From contig JBCBNX010000004.1 of the NCBI GenBank assembly GCA_039821555.1, positions 56,836 to 120,835 of the forward strand: DNA of 64,000 nt, in the 5' to 3' direction. Below are positions 1 to 8,567 of this stretch, piece after piece. Source of the DNA: Bacteroidota bacterium. Lineage in GTDB: Bacteria; Bacteroidota; Rhodothermia; Rhodothermales; Rubricoccaceae. Made by a program: the position numbers and the translations under genes. A model generated the notes under the pieces. That model was given only the letters and a program-made list of their open reading frames with translations, was not told where the DNA came from and did no database searches. Position 1 is the stretch's first letter, and every line of letters begins with the position of its first letter.

Positions 1-79
1 GCGCTTCGACTATGCCGCGCAACTCGAACCCTTCGGCAACAGCCTCGCGCACTTCCTCAGCCTGAGCGTCAACCTCTGA
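1..79 (+). CDS. 3' end of a probable outer-membrane beta-barrel protein (partial)
   Basis: Only the last 25 codons are inside the window, ending at TGA 77-79. The peptide ends in LAHFLSLSVNL, with alternating hydrophobic residues and a final aromatic/hydrophobic strand, as in the last beta-strand of PorV/PorQ-like outer-membrane proteins of Bacteroidota. The family call is an inference from a very short tail; the reading frame itself is open from the window edge. Confidence 0.4.
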   Translation, partial: RFDYAAQLEPFGNSLAHFLSLSVNL

Positions 80-181
80 ACCTCGCTGCTACGGTACGCC
101 GGGGTCGAGACCGTGGCGTTGAGTAGGGGAGAGGCCCACGGTACGTGTGCGCGCTGAGCCCGTGCGGTGGTTTCTTGCCGC

Positions 182-952
182 ATGATGCTCCTGTTCGACT
201 TCCCCGTCGTATTCCGGCTCGGGCCGTTCGCGCTCCCGGCGCACCTGTTCTTCGAGGTCGCGGCCTTTTTCCTTGGCTACCGGCTCTACGTCGCGTTGCG
301 CGGTCGCCAGCAGGACCCGATCTCCGACGAGCACCGCGTCTGGATTCTCGTCGGAGCCGCTGCGGGAGCGCTGCTCGGCTCGCGCGTGCTCGGCGCGCTC
401 CAGCACCCGGCCGTGTTTGACGACGCGCGGTGGTGGTTGCTCGTCTTCCAGAGCAAGACCATCGTCGGCGGCTTGCTGGGCGGCCTCATCGGCGTGGAGG
501 CCACGAAGAAAGGGCTCGGCGTGACGCGCTCGTCGGGCGACCTGTTCACGTATCCACTCATCCTCGCCATTGCGATCGGGCGTGTCGGGTGCTTGCTCAC
601 GGGCGTCTACGAGCCGACCTATGGCGCCCCTACGTCGTTGCCGTGGGGCCTCGACCTCGGCGACGGCATCCCGCGTCACCCGACAGCGCTCTACGAGATC
701 CTCGTGCTCGGGCTGATTGCGCTCGGCCTGGTGCTGCGCGAGCGACGGCGGCCGTTCGGTGAGGGGCTCCGCTTCCAGGCGTTCATGGTTGCCTACCTCG
801 TGTGGCGGCTCGGGATCGGGTTTCTGCAGCCTGGAAAACCCCTCCTCGGCCTGCTCACGGCGATCCAACTCGGGTGCCTCGGTGGGCTGATCTACTACGG
901 GTGGTTGGCGATACGCCGCCGACGGACTACTATGTCCACTGCTTCCTTCTGA
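182..952 (+). CDS. Lgt-like (prolipoprotein diacylglyceryl transferase family) membrane protein
   Basis: A 256-residue multi-pass membrane protein. Lgt-family landmarks are a glycine-rich VGGLLGGLIG at residues 95-104, GRVGCLLTG at 133-141 and RHPTALYE at 165-172. True Lgt moves a diacylglyceryl group from phosphatidylglycerol to the lipobox Cys at the inner membrane. Compared with E. coli Lgt, the HGG histidine is Val here and the Asn of the GRxGN motif is Cys, so this may not be the housekeeping enzyme. ATG 182 is preferred; an upstream GTG at 167 would add five residues. It starts a tight operon: the radical SAM gene begins 14 bp after its stop. Family membership is firm, the exact reaction is not. 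Confidence 0.8.
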   Translation: MMLLFDFPVVFRLGPFALPAHLFFEVAAFFLGYRLYVALRGRQQDPISDEHRVWILVGAAAGALLGSRVLGALQHPAVFDDARWWLLVFQSKTIVGGLLGGLIGVEATKKGLGVTRSSGDLFTYPLILAIAIGRVGCLLTGVYEPTYGAPTSLPWGLDLGDGIPRHPTALYEILVLGLIALGLVLRERRRPFGEGLRFQAFMVAYLVWRLGIGFLQPGKPLLGLLTAIQLGCLGGLIYYGWLAIRRRRTTMSTASF

Positions 953-966
953 CTGCTCCCGCCCCC

Positions 967-2382
967 ATGCCTGTTCGGAACTACACCTACTACGACTATA
1001 CCATCAGCCTCTGCCCCGAGTGTCTGCGGCGTGTCGAGGCGAAGGTCGTGTTCGAGAACGGCAACGTGTACTTCCTCAAGCGCTGCCCCGAGCACGGGCG
1101 GCAAAAGGTGCTCGTGGCCACCGACGAGGCGTACTACCGCCGCGTGCGCAACTACATGAAGCCGAGTGAGATGCCGCACCGCTTCGGCACGCGCGTCGAG
1201 CGCGGCTGCCCGTACGACTGCGGGCTCTGCACCGACCACGAGCAGCACTCGTGCCTGGCGCTCATCGAGGTGACCGACCGCTGCAACCTCACGTGTCCAA
1301 CGTGCTACGCCTCGTCCTCGCCGACGCACGGGCGGCACCGGACGCTCGACGAGATCGAGGCGATACTGGATGTGCTCGTGCGCAGCGAGCGCGAGCCCGA
1401 CGTGGTGCAGCTCTCCGGCGGCGAGCCGACCGTCCACCCCGACTTTTTCGCCATCATGGATGCGGCGAAGGCGCGGCCGATCCAGCACCTGATGCTCAAC
1501 ACCAACGGGATCCGCATCGCGCGCGACGAAGGCTTTGCCGAGCGGCTGGCGACCTACGCACCGGGCTTCGAGGTCTACCTCCAGTTCGACAGCCTCCGCC
1601 CCGACGCGCTCCGGCGGCTGCGCGGGGTCGACCTCACCGACATCCGCCTGCGCGCGCTCGACCGGCTCAACGCGCTCAACCTCTCGACCACGCTCGTGGT
1701 CACGCTCGCGAAGGGCGTCAACGACGACGAGATCGGGACGCTGCTGGATTTCGCGCTGAAGCAGCGCTGCGTGCGCGGCGTCACGTTCCAGCCTACCCAA
1801 GTCGCGGGCCGCACTGAGGGCTTCGACCCGGCCACTGACCGCCTCACGCTCACGGAGGTACGCCAGGCCATTTTGGACCAGCACCCGCTCTTCCAGCCGA
1901 ATGACCTCATTCCGGTCCCCTGCAACCCCGACTCGCTCGCGATGGCCTACGCGCTCAAGATTGATGGGCCCGATGGCGAACGTGAGGTGCTGCCGCTGAC
2001 GCGCTTCGTGGACCCCGATGCGCTGCTCGACGAGAGCCGCAACACCATCGTCTACGAGCGCGACCCGATCCTCAAGGACCACCTGCTGCGCCTCTTCAGC
2101 ACCGGCTGCGGCCCCGAAGCGGCGGCGGGCGACCTCCACAGCCTCCTCTGCTGCCTCCCGCCCGTGCAGGCTCCCGAGCTGTCATACGATAACCTCTTCC
2201 GCATCATCCTGATGCGTTTCATGGACGCGTATGACTTCGACGTGCGCGCCGTCAAGAAGTCGTGCGTGCACATCGTCCACCCCGACGGCCGCATCATCCC
2301 GTTCGAGACGATGAACCTTTTCTACCGCGACGCCGCGATGGAGGCGCGCATCCCCGAACTTGCTGCGGCAGGGATTGCATGA
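967..2382 (+). CDS. Radical SAM enzyme, COG1964 / tetraether lipid synthase-like
   Basis: 471 residues starting at ATG 967; a longer open frame runs back into the Lgt-like gene but has no family-like sequence. The N-terminus has a rubredoxin-like Cys set (C16, C19, C40 in CPECL...RCPEHG), then C81, C85, C88 and C96, then the radical SAM CX3CX2C signature CNLTCPTC with C106, C110 and C113, followed by GGEPT at 151-155. More Cys residues lie near the C-terminus (PCNPDS, LLCC, KSC), fitting auxiliary Fe-S clusters. This layout is that of COG1964 proteins, including archaeal tetraether lipid synthase (Tes), which joins lipid chains by C-C bonds. The substrate here is unknown; the Lgt-like and membrane-protein neighbours suggest a membrane-lipid or lipoprotein role. 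Confidence 0.8.
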   Translation: MPVRNYTYYDYTISLCPECLRRVEAKVVFENGNVYFLKRCPEHGRQKVLVATDEAYYRRVRNYMKPSEMPHRFGTRVERGCPYDCGLCTDHEQHSCLALIEVTDRCNLTCPTCYASSSPTHGRHRTLDEIEAILDVLVRSEREPDVVQLSGGEPTVHPDFFAIMDAAKARPIQHLMLNTNGIRIARDEGFAERLATYAPGFEVYLQFDSLRPDALRRLRGVDLTDIRLRALDRLNALNLSTTLVVTLAKGVNDDEIGTLLDFALKQRCVRGVTFQPTQVAGRTEGFDPATDRLTLTEVRQAILDQHPLFQPNDLIPVPCNPDSLAMAYALKIDGPDGEREVLPLTRFVDPDALLDESRNTIVYERDPILKDHLLRLFSTGCGPEAAAGDLHSLLCCLPPVQAPELSYDNLFRIILMRFMDAYDFDVRAVKKSCVHIVHPDGRIIPFETMNLFYRDAAMEARIPELAAAGIA

Positions 2383-2693
2383 CCGACCCGCTTCCGGATA
2401 CGTCGCCATCGTCGGGCCCAAGCTTCGGCCGAGTCGTGGGCTACAACCTGCTCGGCTTCGGTGCGCTGAGCATGCTGTTCCATGCCAGTCCCGGATCCAC
2501 CTCGGACGCCTCGTTCATGGTCTTCGTCCTCGCGGTATTCCATGCTGGCATTGCTGGACTCGCTGGGCTGGTGCTGCTGTTCATCGAGGCGTACAGGCGC
2601 ACGGGGCTGGCGTTGCTGCTCAGCGGGCTGCTGGTGCTCACCATCGGCACGACGTACTGCCTCAACACGTTCTCACTCGGCCCGATGCACTGA
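2379..2693 (+). CDS. Small membrane protein, tandem family member 1
   Basis: 104 residues with about three hydrophobic segments (roughly residues 20-40, 45-70 and 74-95). Its ATG overlaps the stop of the radical SAM gene (ATGA, 2379-2382), so translation is probably coupled. The signatures GRVVGYNLL near the N-terminus and LLLSGLLVLTIGTTYC near the C-terminus recur in the two genes that follow, so these are tandem paralogs. I do not recognise the family; function is unknown, but the operon position implies it acts with the Lgt-like and radical SAM proteins at the membrane. Confidence 0.75.
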   Translation: MTDPLPDTSPSSGPSFGRVVGYNLLGFGALSMLFHASPGSTSDASFMVFVLAVFHAGIAGLAGLVLLFIEAYRRTGLALLLSGLLVLTIGTTYCLNTFSLGPMH

Positions 2694-2705
2694 CCGACCT
2701 GGCCC

Positions 2706-3032
2706 ATGGAACCCTACGACGCTGCGGAGAACACGTCCACGCCTAGCATCGGTCGCGTGGTGGGAATCAACCTGCTCGTGCTCGTAGGCCTGAACGTGGT
2801 TGCGCTAGGCTACGCGTCCCTGGATGAGTACAGCGCCGAGGGCGCGTTCGTGATTTTTAACCTTGCGATCGTGGCCGTGCACGCCGCGACCGCGCTGCTA
2901 GGCGGACTGGTGCTCGTGTTCGTTCGGCGCTACCGAGAGGTAGGGCTGGGACTACTCCTCAGCGCGCTCGCGGTGCTGGTGATCGGCTCTTCCTTTTGCT
3001 TCGGCGGCATATGGGTGTTCAACACGGTGTAG
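2706..3032 (+). CDS. Small membrane protein, tandem family member 2
   Basis: 108 residues starting MEPYDAAENTS, with the family signature GRVVGINLL and a C-terminal LLLSALAVLVIGSSFCFGG. Three predicted membrane segments and a short basic loop (RRYREV) before the last one match the neighbour upstream. It follows that gene by 12 bp and precedes the third copy by 3 bp. No known domain recognised. Confidence 0.75.
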   Translation: MEPYDAAENTSTPSIGRVVGINLLVLVGLNVVALGYASLDEYSAEGAFVIFNLAIVAVHAATALLGGLVLVFVRRYREVGLGLLLSALAVLVIGSSFCFGGIWVFNTV

Positions 3033-3035
3033 ACT

Positions 3036-3365
3036 ATGCGACGGCGCCGTCCTGCGCTCGGCCGCATCGTCGCTACCCTGCTCGTAGTGAACATGGTCGC
3101 GTTTACCTATGTCATGGTCGCGTTTACCTATGTCGTAGCAACGGACGGGAACACTCCAGATCCGTACTACCCCTTCGTGTATGGCATCGTGCTGCTGGGG
3201 TATGGCGCGGTGCATAGCGGCCTGCTGCTGATTGGTGGTGTTGCTCTGCTGTTCACTGAGCGCAAGCAACTCGCGGGCGGGCTTCTGCTGAGTGCGCTCG
3301 CCATCGTGCTCGTCGGGGCCTCGTTCTGCTTCGGCGGGCTGGCCGCGTTCGACTACGTGCTGTAG
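3036..3365 (+). CDS. Small membrane protein, tandem family member 3
   Basis: 109 residues beginning MRRRRPALGRIVATLL, ending in the family signature LLLSALAIVLVGASFCFGG. Residues 20-33 contain a perfect in-frame duplication of MVAFTYV, caused by a 21-bp tandem repeat at 3093-3134, in the first membrane segment. It is the last gene of the operon; ftsK begins 71 bp downstream. Function unknown. Confidence 0.75.
   Translation: MRRRRPALGRIVATLLVVNMVAFTYVMVAFTYVVATDGNTPDPYYPFVYGIVLLGYGAVHSGLLLIGGVALLFTERKQLAGGLLLSALAIVLVGASFCFGGLAAFDYVL
3093..3134 (+). repeat. 21-bp perfect tandem duplication inside a membrane-protein gene
   Basis: The unit at 3093-3113 is repeated exactly at 3114-3134, in frame, and doubles the peptide MVAFTYV. 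A perfect copy suggests a recent slippage event or unstable copy number. Confidence 0.9.
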
Positions 3366-3436
3366 GGAGCCCCGTTCTCGGCGCGCGGTCCGCGTATCTT
3401 CGACGCACCGCCCCGCCCACCAGCGCCGCCGCCGCC

Positions 3437-6043
3437 GTGAGCACGACCAAGCGTCGCTCCACCAAGAAGACCGCCTCCAAGAAGGCCGCCCCGTCCGGCG
3501 TGCCAAGCCACCGCAAGCAGGAGATCCTCGGGCTCATCCTGATGACGGTTGCTGTGCTCGTCGCGCTCGCGCTCCTTACCTATACGCCGAGCGACGACCT
3601 ACTCGCGCGCGACTTCTCCTGGCGCGACGCCTTCGACCCGCGCACGAGCCGCGCGGCCAACGCGCTCGGCCTCGTCGGGGCCGCGCTCGCCTACGCGCTC
3701 GTCCCCAACTTCCTCGGCTATCCGACGCTCGCGCTCACGGGCGTCGTGTTCGCGTGGGGCTATGTGTTCTTCCGTCAGAAGAAGGCCCTGTTCCTGCCGC
3801 TCGTGAGCGTGCTCAGCCTCGTAGCGACGGTCATCGTGGCCTGCCTGATCGGCTGGGTGGACCTCCAGACGGACGCCGACCTCGCCCGTTGGAGCGGGGA
3901 CGTCGGCCAAGGCGTCGCGGGTTGGATGCAGCAGGTTGTCGGCCGCGTCGGCTCGATCATCCTGCTCGTCGTGGCCGCGCTCGTGACGGTGCTGCTGCTC
4001 GTCGACCGCGACATCCAGCGCACGCTCGACCGCGTCGAGGACGGATTCGGCGCGCTGCGCCAACGTCTCGTGACGTGGTGGTCGGGCTTCCGCAGCGGGC
4101 AGCGCACGCGCAAGGCCGAGCGGGCCGCCGTCCGCGAGGAGCGCCGCAAGACCCGCGACGCCGAGCGCAAGGCCAAGGTGAAGGAGGCCAAGGCGCAGGA
4201 GAAGCGCGCTTCTGAGGCTGCCAAGCAGGCCGCCGCCGCCGAGCGCGCGAAGCAGATGACCGGCCCCGTCCGGCCCTCGACGAAGCCGGCACGCCCCGAC
4301 CTGCCGCCGCCGTCTGCGCTCGACATGCCCCCCGCCCCAACGCCGTCGCGGGCCCCAACGCCGACGTCCAGCGCCGCGTCTCCCTCCTCGTCAACGCCTG
4401 CTATACAACAGCCCGCTGCATCCGACGCCGCCGAGCCCGAGGTGCACGTCCGCGGCCCGGTGGAGGAGGCGACCGCCGACCTCGACGCGCGGATCGTGAC
4501 GGTCAGCGCCGCCGACTTGCCCTACGACTTCCCCTCGATTGAACTGCTCGAAGCGCACGACCCGCGCCAGAGCGTCGACATGGCGGAGATCGAGGAGAAC
4601 AAGCGCGTGCTGCTCGATAAGCTGGAGACGTACCGGATCGAGATCGTCAGCATCGAGGCGGTCGTCGGGCCGACGGTCACGCGGTATGAGCTCACGCCCG
4701 CGCCAGGCATCAAGATCAGCAAGATCACCTCGCTGGAGGACGACCTCGCGATGGCGATGGCCGCGCCCGGCATCCGCATCATCGCCCCGATCCCGGGCAA
4801 GAGTGCCGTCGGCGTCGAGATCCCGAACCGCCACCGCGAGATGGTACGCCTGCGCTCGATGCTCGCCACGGCTCGCTTCCGCGACGCTGCCCAAAAAAAC
4901 GTGCAGGGCGCCCAGGGCTCGATGGCGCTGCCCGTCGCGCTCGGCAAAACCATCGAGGGCGAGGTGTTTCTGCAGGACCTTGCGAAGATGCCGCACCTCC
5001 TCGTGGCGGGCGCGACCGGCTCGGGCAAGTCGGTCGGCATCAACACGCTCATCGTCGGGCTGCTCTACGCCTGCCACCCCGCCGACCTCAAGTTCGTCCT
5101 CGTCGACCCGAAGAAGATCGAGCTCAACACCTACGCCGACCTCCTGGACCACTTCATCGCGATGCCGGAGGACGCCGAGGAGCCGATCATCACCGACTTC
5201 CTGAAGGCGGCCTCGGTGCTGCGTAGCTGCGAGCGCGAGATGGAGCAGCGCTATGATCTCCTCGCCGACGCGGGTGTGCGTGGTATCCAGGACTACAACA
5301 AGAAGGTCGCCTCCGGGCTGCTGGAGAAGGAGACGGGCCACCGGCACCTGCCCTACATCGTCGTCGTGATCGACGAGTTGGCCGACCTCATGATGACGAG
5401 CGGCAAGGAAGTCGAACCGCCGATCGCGCGGCTAGCGCAGATGGCGCGCGCCGTTGGCATTCACCTCGTCATCGCCACGCAGCGGCCGAGCGTGGACGTG
5501 ATCACGGGCCTCATCAAGGCTAACTTTCCCAGCCGTGCCGCCTTCCAGGTCGCCAGCCGCATCGACAGCCGGACGATCCTCGACCGGGGCGGCGCGCAGC
5601 AGCTTGTCGGCAACGGCGACATGCTCTACATGAATGGCAGCCGCGTGACGCGCATCCAGGGCCCGTTCGTGAGCGTGGACGAGGTCGGCGAGGTCGTAGG
5701 CCACATCGCTGAGCAGGAGGGCGCGGGACCGTATTTCCTCCCGCCGATGGAGGCCGAAGACACGAGCGGCCCCACGCTCCAAGAGCGTGACGGCGCGACC
5801 GACCGCGACGATCTCTTCGAGGACGCCGCCCGCGTGATTGTGCGCAGCCAGCAGGGTTCGGTGTCCCTGCTCCAGCGCAAGCTCTCCGTCGGCTACACCC
5901 GCGCCGCGCGGCTCGTGGACCAGTTGGAGGACGCAGGCATCGTCGGCCCGTTTGAGGGCTCGAAGGCGCGCGCCGTGCTCGTGGCGACGGAGATGGATCT
6001 CGACGCCGTGTTGCGTGCGGACCGAGACGCGCCCGGGTCGTAG
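3437..6043 (+). CDS. ftsK: DNA translocase FtsK/SpoIIIE
   Basis: 868 residues starting at GTG 3437. The N-terminus is Lys/Ala-rich, then about four membrane segments (residues 30-190) anchor it at the septum. A charged, then Pro/Ala-rich linker follows to about residue 330. The motor carries Walker A GATGSGKS near residue 525 and Walker B VVVIDELADLM near 642, plus IATQRPSVDVITG. The C-terminal winged-helix gamma domain (about 790-855, QQGSVSLLQRKLSVGYTRAA) reads polarity sequences. FtsK pumps chromosome termini through the division septum and activates dimer resolution. Length is typical of the family. A rho-independent hairpin overlaps its stop codon. Confidence 0.95.
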   Translation: MSTTKRRSTKKTASKKAAPSGVPSHRKQEILGLILMTVAVLVALALLTYTPSDDLLARDFSWRDAFDPRTSRAANALGLVGAALAYALVPNFLGYPTLALTGVVFAWGYVFFRQKKALFLPLVSVLSLVATVIVACLIGWVDLQTDADLARWSGDVGQGVAGWMQQVVGRVGSIILLVVAALVTVLLLVDRDIQRTLDRVEDGFGALRQRLVTWWSGFRSGQRTRKAERAAVREERRKTRDAERKAKVKEAKAQEKRASEAAKQAAAAERAKQMTGPVRPSTKPARPDLPPPSALDMPPAPTPSRAPTPTSSAASPSSSTPAIQQPAASDAAEPEVHVRGPVEEATADLDARIVTVSAADLPYDFPSIELLEAHDPRQSVDMAEIEENKRVLLDKLETYRIEIVSIEAVVGPTVTRYELTPAPGIKISKITSLEDDLAMAMAAPGIRIIAPIPGKSAVGVEIPNRHREMVRLRSMLATARFRDAAQKNVQGAQGSMALPVALGKTIEGEVFLQDLAKMPHLLVAGATGSGKSVGINTLIVGLLYACHPADLKFVLVDPKKIELNTYADLLDHFIAMPEDAEEPIITDFLKAASVLRSCEREMEQRYDLLADAGVRGIQDYNKKVASGLLEKETGHRHLPYIVVVIDELADLMMTSGKEVEPPIARLAQMARAVGIHLVIATQRPSVDVITGLIKANFPSRAAFQVASRIDSRTILDRGGAQQLVGNGDMLYMNGSRVTRIQGPFVSVDEVGEVVGHIAEQEGAGPYFLPPMEAEDTSGPTLQERDGATDRDDLFEDAARVIVRSQQGSVSLLQRKLSVGYTRAARLVDQLEDAGIVGPFEGSKARAVLVATEMDLDAVLRADRDAPGS

Positions 6044-6067
6044 GGGGGCATTCCCCTAGGTTTTTTG
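6041..6067 (+). terminator. Rho-independent terminator of ftsK
   Basis: Six-base arms TAGGGG (6041-6046) and CCCCTA (6053-6058) are followed by GGTTTTTTG. The ftsK stop codon TAG forms the base of the stem. Confidence 0.75.
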
Positions 6068-6190
6068 TGTTTGGCACTAGGCCCAGGAACCCCTACATTA
6101 CACCGTCCTCGTTTGTAGCCCGCCGCTCTTGCTTGGAGCGAGGCTTGAACGCACGGCGTTCGTTCTGACCGCCGTACCCCCTCCGTGCTC

Positions 6191-6775
6191 ATGACCTTGC
6201 TCCTCTGCGCCACCGCCGCGACCGTCGGCGGTGCCCTCGTCTTCGCGGCCTATCTGGTTTCCTTGCGACGCACCGCGCTGAACGCGTTTCTCCGCCTCGA
6301 AGCGGAGTTGGACCGTCGATACAACCTGGGCCTCAAGCTTCTGCGTGCCACCCAGGCCCACCTCGCCCACGACGACGCGGTGATGACGGCCTTCGTGGAC
6401 GCCCGCGGGCTCGCCACACAGACGGCCCTCGACGCCTTCCTGCGCCCCGAGTGCCCCGAACTGGTCGTTGATCTCGCGAAGGCCGACGAGGCGTACGGCC
6501 GCGCGCTGAGCGCGTACGCGGACTACCTCCGCGTCTACCCGATGGCGCAGCAGCCCGAGGTCACCAAGCTGCTCCACACGCTCGCCGCCACGCCGGAGCG
6601 GGTCCGCGATGCCGAGGTCGCCTACAACCGCGCCGCCGACGCCTACAACGGGATGCGCCCGTCGGCCCTGCGTCGGCTCACGTTTGAGAACCTCCCGGCG
6701 CATCTGCCGCTGTTCTCGTTCCGCCCAACCCCGCTCCGCGTGATGAGTCCCGTTGCTGTGCCCGTCGCGGCCTGA
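6191..6775 (+). CDS. LemA family protein
   Basis: 194 residues from ATG 6191 (a GTG six bases earlier is also possible). One N-terminal membrane segment is followed by a helical domain with the LemA-like patterns ELDRRYNLGLKLL near residue 40 and AYNRAADAYNGMRP near residue 145. LemA proteins are membrane-anchored helical bundles of unclear role, with the body outside the inner membrane. The match is moderate: the usual PNLV motif after the RR pair is changed here. It sits alone after the ftsK terminator and converges on the secreted PA-domain gene. Confidence 0.75.
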   Translation: MTLLLCATAATVGGALVFAAYLVSLRRTALNAFLRLEAELDRRYNLGLKLLRATQAHLAHDDAVMTAFVDARGLATQTALDAFLRPECPELVVDLAKADEAYGRALSAYADYLRVYPMAQQPEVTKLLHTLAATPERVRDAEVAYNRAADAYNGMRPSALRRLTFENLPAHLPLFSFRPTPLRVMSPVAVPVAA

Positions 6776-6793
6776 GGCAAGTCGCGGTCGCGC

Positions 6794-8440
6794 TTACCGC
6801 AACACGGTCACCCTACGAGTCAGGCTGCCGATCTCCGCATGGAGGCGCACGACATACGAGCCGCTGGGCAGTCCTGTCCCGTCCAGCGTGACGGTCTGCA
6901 CGCCCGCTGGCTGCACACCGCCGGTCAGGGTCCGCACTTCGCGACCCAGTATGTCGTAGACGGTTAGGCGTGCCTGCTGTGCGGTCGGCAGTGCGAAGCG
7001 CAGCGCTGTTGTCGAGGCGAACGGGTTGGGGAAGGCCGCGTCGAGAGCGAAGAGGTCATCGGGCGTGTTCGTCTCCGCGTCGACCACCAGGAGGCTGCGT
7101 GCAAGCTCGGCATTAGCGAGCAGGTCTGTTGCGTCGTCGCCCGCGACGAAGACGAACGGGACCGTCACGGTTTCCCCAGGAGCGAGCGTGTAGGGACCGG
7201 TGCCGAGGACCGTACGGTAGGCATACTCAATGGTAGCATCTCCGGGCGAGGAAAGTGCAGCCAGAAGCTCAGCTTCAGAGTTCTCGGCAAGATCGAGCGT
7301 CCAGCCCGAGATCTCGTTTTCGTTCAGCAGCAAGATGCCCATAGCCCCTCTGGAGACAAGTCCAGAGAGCAGTCCCGCCTCCAGGGTAGCATTGAACCAC
7401 GCGTCAAGCGCGGCACCAACGCCAACGTAGATCTCCTCCGTCATTGCCGCGGTCGGGTTCGACACGGCGATCTCCACGGCGACGAAATCGTCGGAGGTGC
7501 GGGCGTATCCACGTATGGTCGCGTCAAGGTTGAGGGTTTGCGCGCTTAGGAACGGAGCCTCGACGCCCTGTTCAAATTGATCGAAGGGCGCATCGAATGG
7601 TGGCGTGAGCGTGAGTACCTCACCGGAGGCGCGAGTGATCTGGCTCTCGGTGCCTGGTGGCGCTGAGACTACCCGGTCACCCTGGGCGATGAGTACCTCC
7701 GCGTGCCACAGACCACCGACGAAGTTGTACCGAAACCCCGAAGGGAGTGGCGAACAAGCGGCCCCATTTCGCTCGGGTGCCATCGGGGTGGCAATGGGAT
7801 CCCCAGCAAATCCTCGCGTCCGTGGATTAGACCCCAGATACCCGTCGTTGTAGACACTGAATGAAACGGTTTCGGTCGTAAGCTCTCCAATCCATGCTGC
7901 TGGGTAGTCGCACCCACTACACAGGACGTTGTCGTCGGCTAGCATCCGCACACCGGGCAACCCCTGGTCGATCAACTCCAAAGCGGTGGCTCGTGAGACG
8001 AAGGCCCCGGCTACGGGGCACCTTTCCGGCTCGCATGCCCCACCCATGGTTACGAGCGTCTCGTCATCGGGTGGTACCCGGTCGTCTTGGTAGACGATAA
8101 AGGCAACAGCTCCCGCGGCTGCAGCATGGCTCGCCTTGTCAGCGAACGAGCACGTTCCGCGCTCCATGAAGGCGACGTTCCCTCTGATTTCCCCGACGTT
8201 GGCGAGAGCTTCACAGCCGTCCGATTCGCTGACTCCGCCCTGATCGATTGCTTGGACGAGTTGAAGCGGGATGGTCCACGGGCATGCAGCAGGGATCCCG
8301 TTGTACGCTAACTCCTCCCCGACGAAGCCTGCCTGGGCCGGGTAGTACACCTCGTCCACGATGACGTATGCGTTCTGAGCAGCCGTAGAGAGGGGGAGTG
8401 CGCACAGGAGCGCCGCACAGTTGAGGCACGTTCGAAGCAT
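6794..8440 (-). CDS. Secreted PA-domain protein with T9SS type A sorting domain
   Basis: 548 residues; ATG 8440 is chosen because it starts a clear signal peptide (MLRTCLNCAALLCALPLSTA, cleaved before QNAY). A protease-associated (PA) domain lies around residues 75-170 (RGTCSFADKASHAAAAGAVA, then GAFVSRATALELIDQG). The last about 90 residues (AFPNPF..., VYDILGREVRTL, GLPSGSYVVRL, VTVLR) form a Por/type IX secretion C-terminal sorting domain, so it should be exported and attached to or released from the outer membrane. No protease catalytic domain is evident, so the PA domain may bind partners or substrates. Converges with the LemA gene. Confidence 0.85.
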   Translation of the reverse strand: MLRTCLNCAALLCALPLSTAAQNAYVIVDEVYYPAQAGFVGEELAYNGIPAACPWTIPLQLVQAIDQGGVSESDGCEALANVGEIRGNVAFMERGTCSFADKASHAAAAGAVAFIVYQDDRVPPDDETLVTMGGACEPERCPVAGAFVSRATALELIDQGLPGVRMLADDNVLCSGCDYPAAWIGELTTETVSFSVYNDGYLGSNPRTRGFAGDPIATPMAPERNGAACSPLPSGFRYNFVGGLWHAEVLIAQGDRVVSAPPGTESQITRASGEVLTLTPPFDAPFDQFEQGVEAPFLSAQTLNLDATIRGYARTSDDFVAVEIAVSNPTAAMTEEIYVGVGAALDAWFNATLEAGLLSGLVSRGAMGILLLNENEISGWTLDLAENSEAELLAALSSPGDATIEYAYRTVLGTGPYTLAPGETVTVPFVFVAGDDATDLLANAELARSLLVVDAETNTPDDLFALDAAFPNPFASTTALRFALPTAQQARLTVYDILGREVRTLTGGVQPAGVQTVTLDGTGLPSGSYVVRLHAEIGSLTRRVTVLR

Positions 8441-8567
8441 GGCAGAGGGGCAGATTGAGAGTGTGGATGGTTTGGAAGCTAACGAGAAGGCTTCCTTACC
8501 GCACAAGAATGGGCCAACACTAGGTGGGTAATTTGCACGTCAAAATGGCACCTATTCCCCTTACCAG

